Shown one piece after another: positions 25,209 through 34,147 of a DNA stretch of 41,789 nucleotides. The DNA comes from an uncultured Pirellulaceae bacterium (lineage in GTDB: Bacteria; Planctomycetota; Planctomycetia; Pirellulales; Pirellulaceae). Every line of letters starts with the position of its first letter. The first letter of the stretch is position 1. The notes below the pieces were generated by a model. The model was not told the DNA's origin. It did not search any database and saw nothing but the letters and a program-made list of their open reading frames with translations. The stretch lies in NCBI GenBank assembly GCA_937928555.1, contig CALFWR010000033.1, forward strand, positions 1 to 41,789, read 5' to 3'. A program made the translations under genes and the position numbers.

Positions 25209-26276
25209 CTATCGCGCCGGACCGAGTTGTTTGGCCATCTGCACAAACAACTTTTCCAACGCCATCCGCCCGCGATCCCCCGCAGAGTGGCTCCGCTTGA
25301 GCGAAAAGTCCGTTTCCACAATCCAGTCCAGAATTTTCGCGGCCCGCTCACGACCAAGTTGTTTCAGCCGGTCATGCGCCAAATCGGCTTCGCCACCCCA
25401 TGGCTTGAAACCCGCCGCACTGATCGCCGAACCCACGTCCGGACGATTGCCATCACGAACCTGACGCAGCACAAGCTCCGTTGCTGTCGCGTAACGCCGT
25501 AGCGACCACGACAACTGGCCAAACAAAGCCAACGGATGCTCGCCGCTTTTGAGCAACTGATCGAGCAACTCCAAAGCCCGCCCCGCTTCTCCGTCGACCG
25601 CCGAGCCAATCGCGTCCCACATCGTTTGTGTTCGCCAACCTCCGACAACTTTGCCCACGGTCTCGACGGTGACTTTACCTTTGTCGGCATAGAGAGCCAG
25701 CTTTTGTAACTCCATGTCCATCTGTCCGAACTGGCAGTCGGTCAAATCTACCAACATCTGGGCTCCGGCGGCAGGAAGTTTGAACGCGTGAACCGTCTGC
25801 GCCCGTTCCGAGATCCATTTGGCAACACGCTTTAAATCCGGCGTCTTTGACCTCGCAGAAGTCGTCGGCGGAGCGCAGCGAATCTGAATGCCCTTGGTGT
25901 TGGCTCGCTTGTACAATCTCGTGTTCGCTGGCCACGTTTCAACCAGCATCACCAGCAGACCATCACTGCCCCCGTCCAGAAGATCTTCCAGGGCTTCCCG
26001 ATTGGCCTTCACGAACGCATCGGCATGGTCGATGACCACCGTCTTTGTGCTGCCGCCAAACAAAGACTGCGTACAAAGCTCGTCCAACACGTCGGCGATT
26101 TCGGCCTGATCCCCATCAAGCCGCGACACCGAAAAATCATCCACGTCTGCGAGCAAGTGCGCCGTCGCCTCTCGCTGCAGAAACCGCTCGCCACCAAAAA
26201 GCACACAAACACCTTGCGGCAGTTCGGTAAGCTGCTTCTCAAGGAAATCGAAAACGTGATGGGTACCTTTTTTCAT
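25209..26276 (-). CDS. holA: DNA polymerase III subunit delta
   Basis: The 355-aa protein shows the HolA pattern: an N-terminal FGGERFLQREA, a mid-domain IDHADAF, and a C-terminal helical region with LALFGQLSWSLRRY. The family is the delta subunit of the clamp loader, which opens the sliding clamp; it keeps an AAA+-like fold without an ATP site. The length is typical. The ATG at 26276 is preferred; the longer frame would start at TTG (26294). It is upstream of the esterase gene on the same strand. Confidence 0.88.
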   Translation of the reverse strand: MKKGTHHVFDFLEKQLTELPQGVCVLFGGERFLQREATAHLLADVDDFSVSRLDGDQAEIADVLDELCTQSLFGGSTKTVVIDHADAFVKANREALEDLLDGGSDGLLVMLVETWPANTRLYKRANTKGIQIRCAPPTTSARSKTPDLKRVAKWISERAQTVHAFKLPAAGAQMLVDLTDCQFGQMDMELQKLALYADKGKVTVETVGKVVGGWRTQTMWDAIGSAVDGEAGRALELLDQLLKSGEHPLALFGQLSWSLRRYATATELVLRQVRDGNRPDVGSAISAAGFKPWGGEADLAHDRLKQLGRERAAKILDWIVETDFSLKRSHSAGDRGRMALEKLFVQMAKQLGPAR

Positions 26277-26344
26277 CGCAATCTTTCGGGGCAAGACACG
26301 TTTACGATAAGGCCCGTTGCGGGTATTACAAGAGGCATACCAGA

Positions 26345-26513
26345 CCCGGATCGTTCACGAAACGCGATCGTTACATTCGGCCCAGTCAGCGATCACCACA
26401 TCTCTGAGACGGAATCCTCGTTTTGTGTCTGGCCGCGGGGCGAATCGAAGAGGATCAGGTTTTGGCGTTGCCTGCCCGTTTTTTCAACGCCAATCGTCGT
26501 GAACAATTCCGGA
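26345..26513. repeat. Degenerate inverted-repeat element relic
   Basis: The left end CCCGGATCGTTCACGAAACG and right end CAACGCCAATCGTCGTGAAC...TTCCGGA resemble the termini of family 1/2, but the interior is too diverged to place. The length is about 169 bp. The flanking 5-mers (CCAGA and TAAAG) do not match. It is probably an old copy. Confidence 0.6.
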
Positions 26514-26531
26514 TAAAGCCAGGGGTTCGCA

Positions 26532-27992
26532 GTGTTTTTGATCATCCGACCGTTGAAACTTGCCGCCGTGCTGACTTTTATCGTCGCCTGGGTCGCTGCC
26601 GGAATCGTCCAAGGGCAGCAATACAATTTCAACAAGGACATTCTTTCGGTCCTCCAACAAAAGTGCTTTTCCTGCCACGCAGGCGAAAATCGCGAAGGCG
26701 ACCTTTGGCTGGATTCGAAAGAATCGATCCTTCAAGGCGGGCACACCGGCAGCGAGTTGCTTGGCGATTCCAGCCAAAGCGAACTGATCGCCCGCATTGA
26801 ATCAACCGAAGTCGGCTACCGGATGCCGAAAGAATCGCCGCCGCTTTCGGCCGCACAACAAAAAGCGTTCCGCAGCTGGATCGACGATGGAGCGCCATGG
26901 CCCCAATCGCAAACCCAAGGCACCCGTCCCGCCAAAACCCTGGCAACTGACAAAAACCCATCACCTGAAAAATCCGGCAACTTCGTCGAACGGGCAGGAG
27001 ACTTTTGGCTTGACGCCGCCAAAGCCTACCAGCAACCATCCTGGAAGTATGCCAGCTGGATCCTGCTTCCTACCGCCATCGTGGCTTTCTTCGTTTGGCT
27101 TAACGGCGTTCTCTATCGCCGTCGCCAACGCCGCAAAGGAGAGCCCGTCGAACGAAACCTGTGGGGCAGAGCCAAAACGTCGATTCTTACTTTGGCGATC
27201 GTCGCACTGGCGGCCTGCTGTGCGTTTCTGTGGGGCCGCGTGGAAGAAAATCAGGCCACTATCGCGCAGCTGGAAAAAAGCGGCCCGCCCAAAAAGCAAA
27301 AACCGCAACTGGGGGTTTCCTTTAGCGCCCCACCTGAGGTCGCACGCCCGATGCACCCCAAGCGACTTGGCGGAGCCTACTACCGTGGCAACGACGAAAG
27401 AAGCGAGCAGCTTTTCAACAATGGCTTCTACCGCACTGCGGACATGAACGTGCAACTCGTCGATGGCCAGGGAAATCCAGTCAACTATGATTCCCAGGTC
27501 GATCCCGAATCACTGGGCATTGAATTTCGATTTTCACGAGCCACCAGCGCCACGACCAAGCTGTTTTTAAAACGCCTGCTCGAAACCAGCTTCATCAGTT
27601 CAAGTTGGGGCGGCATCGAAAAGTCAACCGACAAAGTGTTCTTCAGCCAGAACGGTTCGCAAGACCAGTGGTCGGTCACCTTTCCACTGAAGCTCAACGG
27701 CAATGCGCCCAACCACCGTGGCGAGCTTTTCGTCTACTACGGATCCAAAGACAGAACCCGCATCCACTATAAGATCGCCTACGATCTGAGAATGGGGCCC
27801 GATGGATCCCTTGATGCCAACTCGGAAGTCTGGATGGGATCCGCGTATCACCTTGGCGGACGCGTCATTTCCCCCCAAGGGAATCAGATTCTGATCGACC
27901 GCTGGTTCGATTTTCGTCCGATTCCAGAAATCGTTGGTGAAAACTCCGACTCTGCCGAACTTCTGGGGCTGCCAGAGCATCTCAAGCAGTAA
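26532..27992 (+). CDS. Planctomycete cytochrome c (PSCyt1-type) membrane protein
   Basis: The 486-aa protein has a signal peptide (residues 1-28) and then a PSCyt1-type heme domain, with the heme motif C45-F-S-C48-H49 and the string RMPKESPPL, whose Met is a possible axial ligand. Two membrane helices follow (about 172-192 and 217-236). Last is a soluble domain of about 230 residues with no recognised name. The start is a GTG with AGGGG 6 nt upstream. The layout suggests an exported redox protein held in the membrane; the electron partner is unknown. PSCyt1 proteins are often fused to other domains in planctomycetes, but the C-terminal part here is not one I recognise. Confidence 0.85.
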   Translation: MFLIIRPLKLAAVLTFIVAWVAAGIVQGQQYNFNKDILSVLQQKCFSCHAGENREGDLWLDSKESILQGGHTGSELLGDSSQSELIARIESTEVGYRMPKESPPLSAAQQKAFRSWIDDGAPWPQSQTQGTRPAKTLATDKNPSPEKSGNFVERAGDFWLDAAKAYQQPSWKYASWILLPTAIVAFFVWLNGVLYRRRQRRKGEPVERNLWGRAKTSILTLAIVALAACCAFLWGRVEENQATIAQLEKSGPPKKQKPQLGVSFSAPPEVARPMHPKRLGGAYYRGNDERSEQLFNNGFYRTADMNVQLVDGQGNPVNYDSQVDPESLGIEFRFSRATSATTKLFLKRLLETSFISSSWGGIEKSTDKVFFSQNGSQDQWSVTFPLKLNGNAPNHRGELFVYYGSKDRTRIHYKIAYDLRMGPDGSLDANSEVWMGSAYHLGGRVISPQGNQILIDRWFDFRPIPEIVGENSDSAELLGLPEHLKQ

Positions 27993-28032
27993 ACCTGCCC
28001 ATTCTGCCAATCTTTGAAAGCACAACTGGACC

Positions 28033-28057
28033 AAAAAGCATCATTTCGATGTTTTTT
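28033..28057. terminator. Bidirectional-type terminator hairpin
   Basis: AAAAAGCATC-ATTTC-GATGTTTTTT forms a 10-bp stem (one G-U pair) ending in a T-run on the + strand, 40 bp after the cytochrome gene. It should end that transcript before the ilvB promoter. Confidence 0.75.
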
Positions 28058-28251
28058 GACGATTTTCAAAGTCATCCGGCCAACTGAAGTGGACTTTTCG
28101 ACAAAGATCACCCATCTTTGCAGAGAAGCTGGGGCTCGGTCGTCTATCTACTAGGACGGTTTCTGGCTTATTCAGTCACAATTCATTCAGTTTTGGCATC
28201 GAAACAGCCAATTTTGTACTTATTCACCATTTTCTCTATTCGGACAACGAA
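28058..28251 (+). promoter_or_regulatory. Leader region of ilvB
   Basis: These 194 bp separate the terminator from the ilvB start and must hold its promoter. One perfect hairpin is seen, CAAAGAT-CACCC-ATCTTTG (28102-28120). I found no leader peptide rich in Leu/Ile/Val and no T-run after the hairpin, so classical attenuation is not supported. Confidence 0.4.
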
Positions 28252-29976
28252 ATGAGCCAGCAACTCGACGGAGCACAGGCACTGATCAAGACACTCGATG
28301 ACCTTGGCATCGAGTATATCTTTGGCTACTCGGGTGGAGCGGCGATCCCGATCTTTGATGCCCTCGAGACGATCAAAACCAGCATCAAGTTTGTGCTTGT
28401 TCGTCATGAGCAAGGCGCGACCCACATGGCCGATGGCTACGCCCGGGCCACCGGCAAGCCGGCTGCCGTTTTGGTGACCTCAGGCCCGGGTGCCGGCAAT
28501 ACCGTCACTGGCTTGATGACCGCGATGATGGACTCGGTACCGATGTTGGTCATCTGCGGCCAACAGGTCACGTGGATGTTGGGCAAGGATGCTTTCCAGG
28601 AAGCCGACATTTTCGGGATCACAATCCCGGTTGTGAAACACAATTATCTGGTCAAAGACTCCAATGATCTACCTCGCGTCGCCCGCGAAGCCTTCCATAT
28701 CGCCACCACCGGCCGACCGGGTCCGGTCGTCATCGACGTCCCGAAGAATATTTCTTCTGGCGAATTCACGGGTGACCTTAATCCGCGGATCGAACTGCCG
28801 GGCTATAACCCCGAATCCGCATTCGAGATCGATCAGGCGTCGATCAATGAAGCCGCTCGCTTGATCAAGAATGCCCAGCGACCGGTGATCCTCGCAGGGC
28901 AGGGCTGCATGATCGCCCGTGCCGATCAGGAGCTAATGGAACTGGCGACAACTCTTGGGGCTCCGGTCACATCGACTCTGCTGGGAAAGGGAGTCTTTCC
29001 CGAAACCCACGATCTTTCCCTGGGCATGCTGGGAATGCACGGCACCGCCTACGCCAACAAAGCCATGGTCGAATGCGACATGCTGCTCAACGTTGGCTCC
29101 CGATTTGATGACCGTATCATTGGCCAGCCGGATAAATTCTGCCAGGACGCGAAAATCATTCACATCGACATCGATCCGGCTGAAATGAACAAAATGATTC
29201 GCCCCGACGTGCAGATCGTTGGCGACGCGAAAGCCTCCCTGCAGTTGCTCAACAAACAAATCAAACAGCTGCCGACCGAACAGTGGCTCAAAAAGCTTGA
29301 CGGATACAAATCCAGATATCCACTGTCCTACAAAAAGCAGGGCGGCCTGAGGATGCAGCAAGTCATCCACGAGTTGTACGAGCAAACAGAAGGCGACGCC
29401 ATCGTCGCCACCGACGTCGGGCAGCATCAGATGTGGGCTGCCCAATTCTTCAAGACACACGAGTCCTACAGCTGGCTTTCGTCCGGCGGGGCCGGAACGA
29501 TGGGCTTTGGCTTTCCCGCCGCGATCGGCGCGCAGTTTGGCAATCCAGACAAAACCGTGATCGCCATCTGCGGCGATGGTGGCTTCCAGATGACGATGTT
29601 CGAACTGGCCACGGCACAGATTCACAAATTGCCGATCAAAATTGTGGTTCTTAACAACCACTACTTGGGCATGGTCCGGCAGTGGCAGGAACTTTTCTTT
29701 GATAATCGTGAGTCGGGTGTCAACCTGATCGGCAACCCGGACTTTTGCAAAATGGCCGCCGCTTACGACATTCCCAGCGTCAACATCAAACGTCCTGCAG
29801 ACGTAAAACGAAAAATCGAAGAAGCCCTCGCATTCAACGATGGCCCCATGCTGATCCACGCCGAATGCGTCAAAAATGAAAACGTATTCCCAATGGTCCC
29901 GGCAGGTGCACCCCTGGAAGCCATGCTGGTCGAACCGCCAACCCAAAAGCTGGCCAAGCCTGTTGGCTCGACATAG
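28252..29976 (+). CDS. ilvB: Acetolactate synthase, large (catalytic) subunit
   Basis: The 574-aa protein has the thiamine-diphosphate enzyme layout. The N-terminal PYR domain carries the catalytic Glu in [16 protein letters not shown]. The central domain has DVPKNI and GSRFDDR, and the C-terminal PP domain has the ThDP/Mg motif GDGGFQM...NN and WQELFF. It makes 2-acetolactate or 2-aceto-2-hydroxybutyrate, the first shared step of Val/Leu/Ile synthesis. Its regulatory subunit gene follows 117 bp downstream, so they probably form an operon. Confidence 0.96.
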   Translation: MSQQLDGAQALIKTLDDLGIEYIFGYSGGAAIPIFDALETIKTSIKFVLVRHEQGATHMADGYARATGKPAAVLVTSGPGAGNTVTGLMTAMMDSVPMLVICGQQVTWMLGKDAFQEADIFGITIPVVKHNYLVKDSNDLPRVAREAFHIATTGRPGPVVIDVPKNISSGEFTGDLNPRIELPGYNPESAFEIDQASINEAARLIKNAQRPVILAGQGCMIARADQELMELATTLGAPVTSTLLGKGVFPETHDLSLGMLGMHGTAYANKAMVECDMLLNVGSRFDDRIIGQPDKFCQDAKIIHIDIDPAEMNKMIRPDVQIVGDAKASLQLLNKQIKQLPTEQWLKKLDGYKSRYPLSYKKQGGLRMQQVIHELYEQTEGDAIVATDVGQHQMWAAQFFKTHESYSWLSSGGAGTMGFGFPAAIGAQFGNPDKTVIAICGDGGFQMTMFELATAQIHKLPIKIVVLNNHYLGMVRQWQELFFDNRESGVNLIGNPDFCKMAAAYDIPSVNIKRPADVKRKIEEALAFNDGPMLIHAECVKNENVFPMVPAGAPLEAMLVEPPTQKLAKPVGST

Positions 29977-30093
29977 TTCGACAGGTTGCTTTCAGCTTAC
30001 CGTCGGGTTCTTGTTGGAACGCCGGCGGAGCCCCAAAGCCCGAGACTGCGTCCCATACGATCAAAAACCAACTCAAAACTGAATCTGAATCTC

Positions 30094-30633
30094 ATGATCA
30101 AGAACATCGTCACTAGCGACACCCAAGTTGCCGATTCCAAAAAGCGCAACCGCCATACACTTTCGATCCGCACCAAAAACGAACCGGGAGTCCTGATGCG
30201 GGTCGCTCAGATCTTTGCCCGCCGCGCCTACAACATCGACTCACTGGTGGTCGCGGAAAGCCGCGACTCGCAGTTCGCAAGGATGACGATTGGCCTTACC
30301 GGTGCTCCCGAAGGGTTTGAGCAGATCATCAAACAGGTTTCCAAACAGGTCGACGTGATCCACTGCTACGAACACACTCCTGACGATTCAATCGCCAAAG
30401 AAATGATGATGGTCAAGTTCCTCGTTCCCAAATCCGAACGAACCGATGCGATCAACATCATCGAGCACTTTGGCGGCAAAACCGTCGACCTGACGCACAC
30501 CTCAATGACGGCCCTTGTCATTGGCGAACTGACCGTCGTCGATTCGGCTCTGGAGATGCTTTCGCAATTCGAAGTCATCGAAGTCATCCGCACCGGCCAG
30601 GTCGTGATGGCCCGCGGCGAAGCCTCCACGTAG
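30094..30633 (+). CDS. ilvH: Acetolactate synthase, small (regulatory) subunit
   Basis: The 179-aa protein has an N-terminal ACT domain (HTLSIRTKNEPGVLMRVAQ..ARRAYNIDSL) and a C-terminal domain with the typical AKEMMMVKF and IEVIRTGQVVMARG. It binds valine and stimulates and feedback-regulates IlvB. The start at 30094 (MIKNIV) precedes the conserved ACT domain; an earlier in-frame start at 29986 would add an unconserved stretch. Confidence 0.94.
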   Translation: MIKNIVTSDTQVADSKKRNRHTLSIRTKNEPGVLMRVAQIFARRAYNIDSLVVAESRDSQFARMTIGLTGAPEGFEQIIKQVSKQVDVIHCYEHTPDDSIAKEMMMVKFLVPKSERTDAINIIEHFGGKTVDLTHTSMTALVIGELTVVDSALEMLSQFEVIEVIRTGQVVMARGEAST

Positions 30634-30638
30634 CAGTG

Positions 30639-30655
30639 GGCACACTCCGCGTGCC
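30639..30655 (+). repeat. Short palindromic repeat (GGCACAC type)
   Basis: GGCACAC-TCC-GCGTGCC lies 6 bp after the ilvH stop codon and is a close relative of 22132-22148. It may act as an RNA hairpin at the end of the ilv transcript. Confidence 0.45.
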
Positions 30656-30669
30656 GCCCCTTGCCCCAC

Positions 30670-31095
30670 TTACTTCACTCGAACAAACCTCAGCTTCGAT
30701 TTCGTACCCGCCATATTCGGCGGCACCAAACGAATTGTATCAGCGTCCACGAACTCGATTCCCGTTCGCACTTCGCCACTTCCCAAATCACAACTCAGCA
30801 CCATCTGGCCCGTTTCTTCATCAAAAGAAACAAGCTTCCAGGCCCCGGACTTCTTCCCCTGAATTTCCCCAATCGACGTCTGCGTCACCAGCCCACCGTT
30901 GGCCTGAAAGACGATCCGCATCCGACTGTCGCTTTTTTCTTGGTCTTGGTTGATTCGCTTGCCCAAGCGACCCGCTTTTTGAATCTCCCACGTTCCGGCG
31001 ATCTTTGACGTGATCGGATCGTGACACCCGACAAGCAACATTGCGAAAACAAAGAAGCAGGCAAGAATGATCAGCTGAATTCGCGGTTTGCTCAT
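30670..31095 (-). CDS. Predicted lipoprotein, lipocalin-like
   Basis: The 141-aa protein has a lipoprotein signal peptide with the lipobox LLVGC (Cys at residue 24). The mature part starts with TWEI near residue 35 and contains a series of beta strands (RMRIVFQANGG, KSGAWKLVSF, GIEFVDADTIRL). This pattern resembles the small lipocalin-like lipoproteins common in planctomycetes. No active site is evident and the function is unknown. It is convergent with ilvH. Confidence 0.75.
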   Translation of the reverse strand: MSKPRIQLIILACFFVFAMLLVGCHDPITSKIAGTWEIQKAGRLGKRINQDQEKSDSRMRIVFQANGGLVTQTSIGEIQGKKSGAWKLVSFDEETGQMVLSCDLGSGEVRTGIEFVDADTIRLVPPNMAGTKSKLRFVRVK

Positions 31096-31295
31096 GAAGA
31101 TTCCGTTGATTTTGTGCTTGCACGTGCCGTCAAGTTAATCCAACTTTGGCAAAGTTTCCCTAATGCAACGATTTTAGTGATCACAGGCTAGTTTACGGGA
31201 CGATGAGTCTCCCGGATATCGGTGCTTTCTGCGCTGAAACTGAATCAATCAACTGAATGCTCGCCAACAGACAGGCGACCTTGGGAGACAATTCA

Positions 31296-31946
31296 ATGGG
31301 CAAGTTGTGTTTAGCCGCTGCTCTATTTTTCGCTGCAATTTCACTTTCAGGGTGCTGCAGTCCCATCGGACCTGGCTGTGCGACGGGGGGATGCAACGAT
31401 TGCAGTGGTGCCGTCCCAACCCAGTATATCGCCAACGGTCCACTTGATGCATTGCGAAACGCTCGCCGCCGCTTGGCTTGTGGGGCCGGATGTGGAGAAG
31501 TCTACAAAGGCGAATGGATCAGCACTCCGCCGGTATCTGCCGACCCTTGTGCCGGTGGCCAATTTGTCGGCGGTTGCTCAGGCCGCTGCCGACCATTCTG
31601 CTGGCAACCAGGAAACCTTCTGCGTGGCCTCTACGGACAACGTTTCTGTGGCGGAAACCAGTCCTCGGCTTCGTGTGGTTGCTCAACAGGAGGTTGCTCA
31701 ACAGGTGGTTGCTCAACAGGCACCTGCGGCGACGGCGGATGTAGTGCAGGCGCCGTAACCGGCGAGTATACTGACGGAGGAATTCTCGGAACCGGTGTTC
31801 CAGTTTCAGGATCCACCTGCACCAGTTGTGCTGCGGGACGACGACATACCCACGGGACGACGCAGGTCGTCGCTGCGGAACCCGCAAGGCAAATTCAACA
31901 GGTCCAACAGGCCAGACCTCAAGCCACAAGGAAAGTAATTCGTTGA
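31296..31946 (+). CDS. Cysteine-rich predicted lipoprotein
   Basis: The 216-aa protein starts MGKLCLAAALFFAAISLSGC, a lipoprotein signal with the lipobox LSGC. It carries more than 20 Cys residues, many in Gly-Cys-Ser repeats. Three exact 15-bp units at 31677-31721 encode GCSTG each. It ends in a Gln/Arg-rich tail. GGGAG lies upstream of the chosen ATG at 31296. The many Cys suggest disulphide-rich surface structure or metal binding. The gene overlaps the downstream TlpA-like gene by 4 bp, so the two are probably translated together, and the thioredoxin could act on these cysteines. Confidence 0.78.
   Translation: MGKLCLAAALFFAAISLSGCCSPIGPGCATGGCNDCSGAVPTQYIANGPLDALRNARRRLACGAGCGEVYKGEWISTPPVSADPCAGGQFVGGCSGRCRPFCWQPGNLLRGLYGQRFCGGNQSSASCGCSTGGCSTGGCSTGTCGDGGCSAGAVTGEYTDGGILGTGVPVSGSTCTSCAAGRRHTHGTTQVVAAEPARQIQQVQQARPQATRKVIR
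31677..31721 (+). repeat. 15-bp in-frame tandem repeat, three units
   Basis: The unit GGTTGCTCAACAGG(A/T/C) occurs three times without gaps within the Cys-rich lipoprotein gene, each encoding a Gly-Cys-Ser-Thr-Gly block. Copy-number change here would keep the frame. Confidence 0.9.
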
Positions 31947-33277
31947 CACTCCAACTCCAAACCCGAGCGACTTCGAAACACTGCAGCGCTTGGGTAGCGG
32001 CACTTCTGTTCATCGTTCTGGCATCAGGCAATCAGCTTGATGCCTTTTTTGTTGCCCAGGAAGCAGCCCATGATGTCACAGGCGACTGGTCCGCCCATCT
32101 TGAAACCCCCGGCGGCAAGCTAAACTTCGGGATCAGCGTCGAGAAAACCGACAACGATGACTATGTCGGGTTTCTGGTTAACGGAACCGAACGCATCAAA
32201 GTCCCGGCGGTCGCCTTTGACGGCGAAACACTTAAACTGGACATCGCCCACTACGATTCGAAACTTGCACTTCAAATCGTCGATAATCGGACTCTCAGAG
32301 GAACCTGGACCAAAGTCCGCGGCAAGGACAACGTTCCCACGCTCAAGTGCGGCGCGGTCCGACCACCCGCCCCACCACACTCGGCCCAACACGCTACCCC
32401 CGCCGCTGATTCAGCCCAAACCAATTTCAGCGGACGCTGGGAAGTCCGGTTCAGCAGCGGAGGCGATCTCGCAGTGGGAGTCTTCTCCGTTGACGATAAT
32501 GGAAAAGCAAGCGGAACGTTTCTCACCACCACCGGTGACTATCGATACCTCGCCGGCCACGCCCCCACAGAAGACACCCTTCAGCTCTCATGCTTTGACG
32601 GCGCGCACGCTTTTCTTTTCCGGGCCAAACCCGTGGGCACCAATTCACTCTCGGGTGACTTTTGGTCCGGCGACCACTGGCACGAAACGTGGACCGCAAA
32701 ACGAAACGCGAACGCAGCCCTCGCAGACAGCTTTCGTCAAACCAAAGTCATCGCACCATCGGCCCTCAACGCGCTCACATTCCCTGATCTGGACGGCGTC
32801 CCAACGCGACTGGGCGACCCAAAGTTCGCCGCACCAGTTCGCATCTATCACATTTTTGGTAGCTGGTGCCCCAACTGTCACGATGCCGCCGTTTTTCTGG
32901 CCGAGCTGGAAAAGAAGTACGCAGACAAAGTTTCTGTCGTCGGCCTCGCATTCGAGCTGACCGGCGATTTCAAACGCGACGCGAAACAGGTGCGAGCTTA
33001 CCTGAAACGAAACAGCCTGAACCACACCGTGCTTGTTGCAGGAGTGTCTGACAAAAAGATCGCCTCGAGGGCCATCCCGGCGCTCGACAAAGTCCGCTCC
33101 TACCCGACGTCACTGTTCGTCGACGCAGACGGTAACGTCGTCGCGGTCCATACCGGGTTCTCCGGTCCCGCCACCGGCAAAGCCCATACGGAAATCAAGC
33201 AGAAATATTTTGGCGTTATCGACAGCATGCTCGCCGGACAATCCCAGCCAAACGCCAATCCCGCTGCCGACAAATAA
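31943..33277 (+). CDS. TlpA-like thioredoxin-fold protein, exported
   Basis: With a TTG start at 31943 the protein is 444 aa. The TTGA overlap with the preceding TGA stop, and AGGAAAG 7 nt upstream, make this a good coupled start; the frame's earlier ATG (31826) lies deep in the preceding gene. A signal segment (about residues 11-35) precedes two beta-rich repeats (residues 45-140 and 160-255, each with GDW/GRW and strand-rich pattern). The C-terminal thioredoxin domain has W308-C309-P-N-C312 and the cis-Pro region SYPTSLFVD. It should reduce or isomerise disulphides outside the cytoplasm. Confidence 0.85.
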   Translation: MTLQLQTRATSKHCSAWVAALLFIVLASGNQLDAFFVAQEAAHDVTGDWSAHLETPGGKLNFGISVEKTDNDDYVGFLVNGTERIKVPAVAFDGETLKLDIAHYDSKLALQIVDNRTLRGTWTKVRGKDNVPTLKCGAVRPPAPPHSAQHATPAADSAQTNFSGRWEVRFSSGGDLAVGVFSVDDNGKASGTFLTTTGDYRYLAGHAPTEDTLQLSCFDGAHAFLFRAKPVGTNSLSGDFWSGDHWHETWTAKRNANAALADSFRQTKVIAPSALNALTFPDLDGVPTRLGDPKFAAPVRIYHIFGSWCPNCHDAAVFLAELEKKYADKVSVVGLAFELTGDFKRDAKQVRAYLKRNSLNHTVLVAGVSDKKIASRAIPALDKVRSYPTSLFVDADGNVVAVHTGFSGPATGKAHTEIKQKYFGVIDSMLAGQSQPNANPAADK

Positions 33278-33290
33278 CGGCGAACAAACG

Positions 33291-34007
33291 CTATTCCTTT
33301 TCCTCGGCTGCCGGTTTTTTTGCCGGTTTTGATTCAGATTTTTCGTCTGACTTTTGGGCTGGCTTGGCATCGGCTTTGACAGGTTCTTTCTTGTCCTTTT
33401 TGGGCTCGGACTTTTTGTCTTTGCCTTTCTGGGCTTTCTTCTTCTTTGCGTCCTTTTTCTTCGCGTCCTTTTTCTTTTCCTCTTTCTTGATCACCGGCAA
33501 CTTGCACTCACCAACAACCTGCAACCCTTCGACCATCTTCTCCAGTTTCTTCATACCCTCGGGCGTGACTTGCGACTGCCACACGTAGAGCCGTTTGAGT
33601 TTTTTCAAACCGTGAAGATGGACCAGCCCCTTATCGGTGACCTTGGTCCCGTAAAGATTCAAATACTCCAGTTCTACCTGATCCTTGAGGTGGGCCAGTC
33701 CCTCGTCGCCAATCTGCGTCTTCTCGAGGTGCAGCTTTTTCAACTTCATGCCCGCCAGATGCTTTAGCCCGTCATCGGTGATTTTGGTGTTTGCCAAATT
33801 CAACCAGATCACATTTCCGATCGCACTCAGGTTCTCGATGTGCGTATCGTTGACCTTTTCACCAGCAAGATAAAAACTCACCTCCTGCGAATCGTCTGCT
33901 GCGGAGATCTTCTGCACGCGGCCACCAACTGATTGCACTTTCGTGACAGCTCCGACTTCACGGCGTGTCGATTGTCCCTGTTCCTGAAAAAATGCTCTTC
34001 GTTTCAT
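33291..34007 (-). CDS. Leucine-rich repeat protein with a Lys-rich tail
   Basis: The 238-aa protein has about four leucine-rich repeats over residues 50-165 (e.g. LKHLAGMKLKKLHLEKTQI and LEYLNLYGTKVTDKGL), the type common in planctomycetes, with the TxITDDGL pattern. The last ~65 residues are almost only Lys, Ala, Glu, Asp and Pro and are probably disordered. No clear signal peptide is visible, so its location is uncertain; it may bind another protein. It is convergent with the TlpA-like gene, with 13 bp between the stops. Confidence 0.8.
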   Translation of the reverse strand: MKRRAFFQEQGQSTRREVGAVTKVQSVGGRVQKISAADDSQEVSFYLAGEKVNDTHIENLSAIGNVIWLNLANTKITDDGLKHLAGMKLKKLHLEKTQIGDEGLAHLKDQVELEYLNLYGTKVTDKGLVHLHGLKKLKRLYVWQSQVTPEGMKKLEKMVEGLQVVGECKLPVIKKEEKKKDAKKKDAKKKKAQKGKDKKSEPKKDKKEPVKADAKPAQKSDEKSESKPAKKPAAEEKE

Positions 34008-34147
34008 ATCCGCAGACTCATGAATGTACCCAATTTCACGTATTGCAACTATTATTGCAGACTCTTGAGAGACTCAATAGATTGCCGGTAAAAAATTAAG
34101 ATAATCGGCATCGAAAACGTCCAGGATATCCAATTCGGAACGCAAAA

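Noticed and set aside
28048..28086. Short ATG frame of 12 codons upstream of ilvB as a leader peptide
   Set aside because: It has no Leu, Ile or Val codons and starts inside a terminator hairpin, so attenuation control is not supported.
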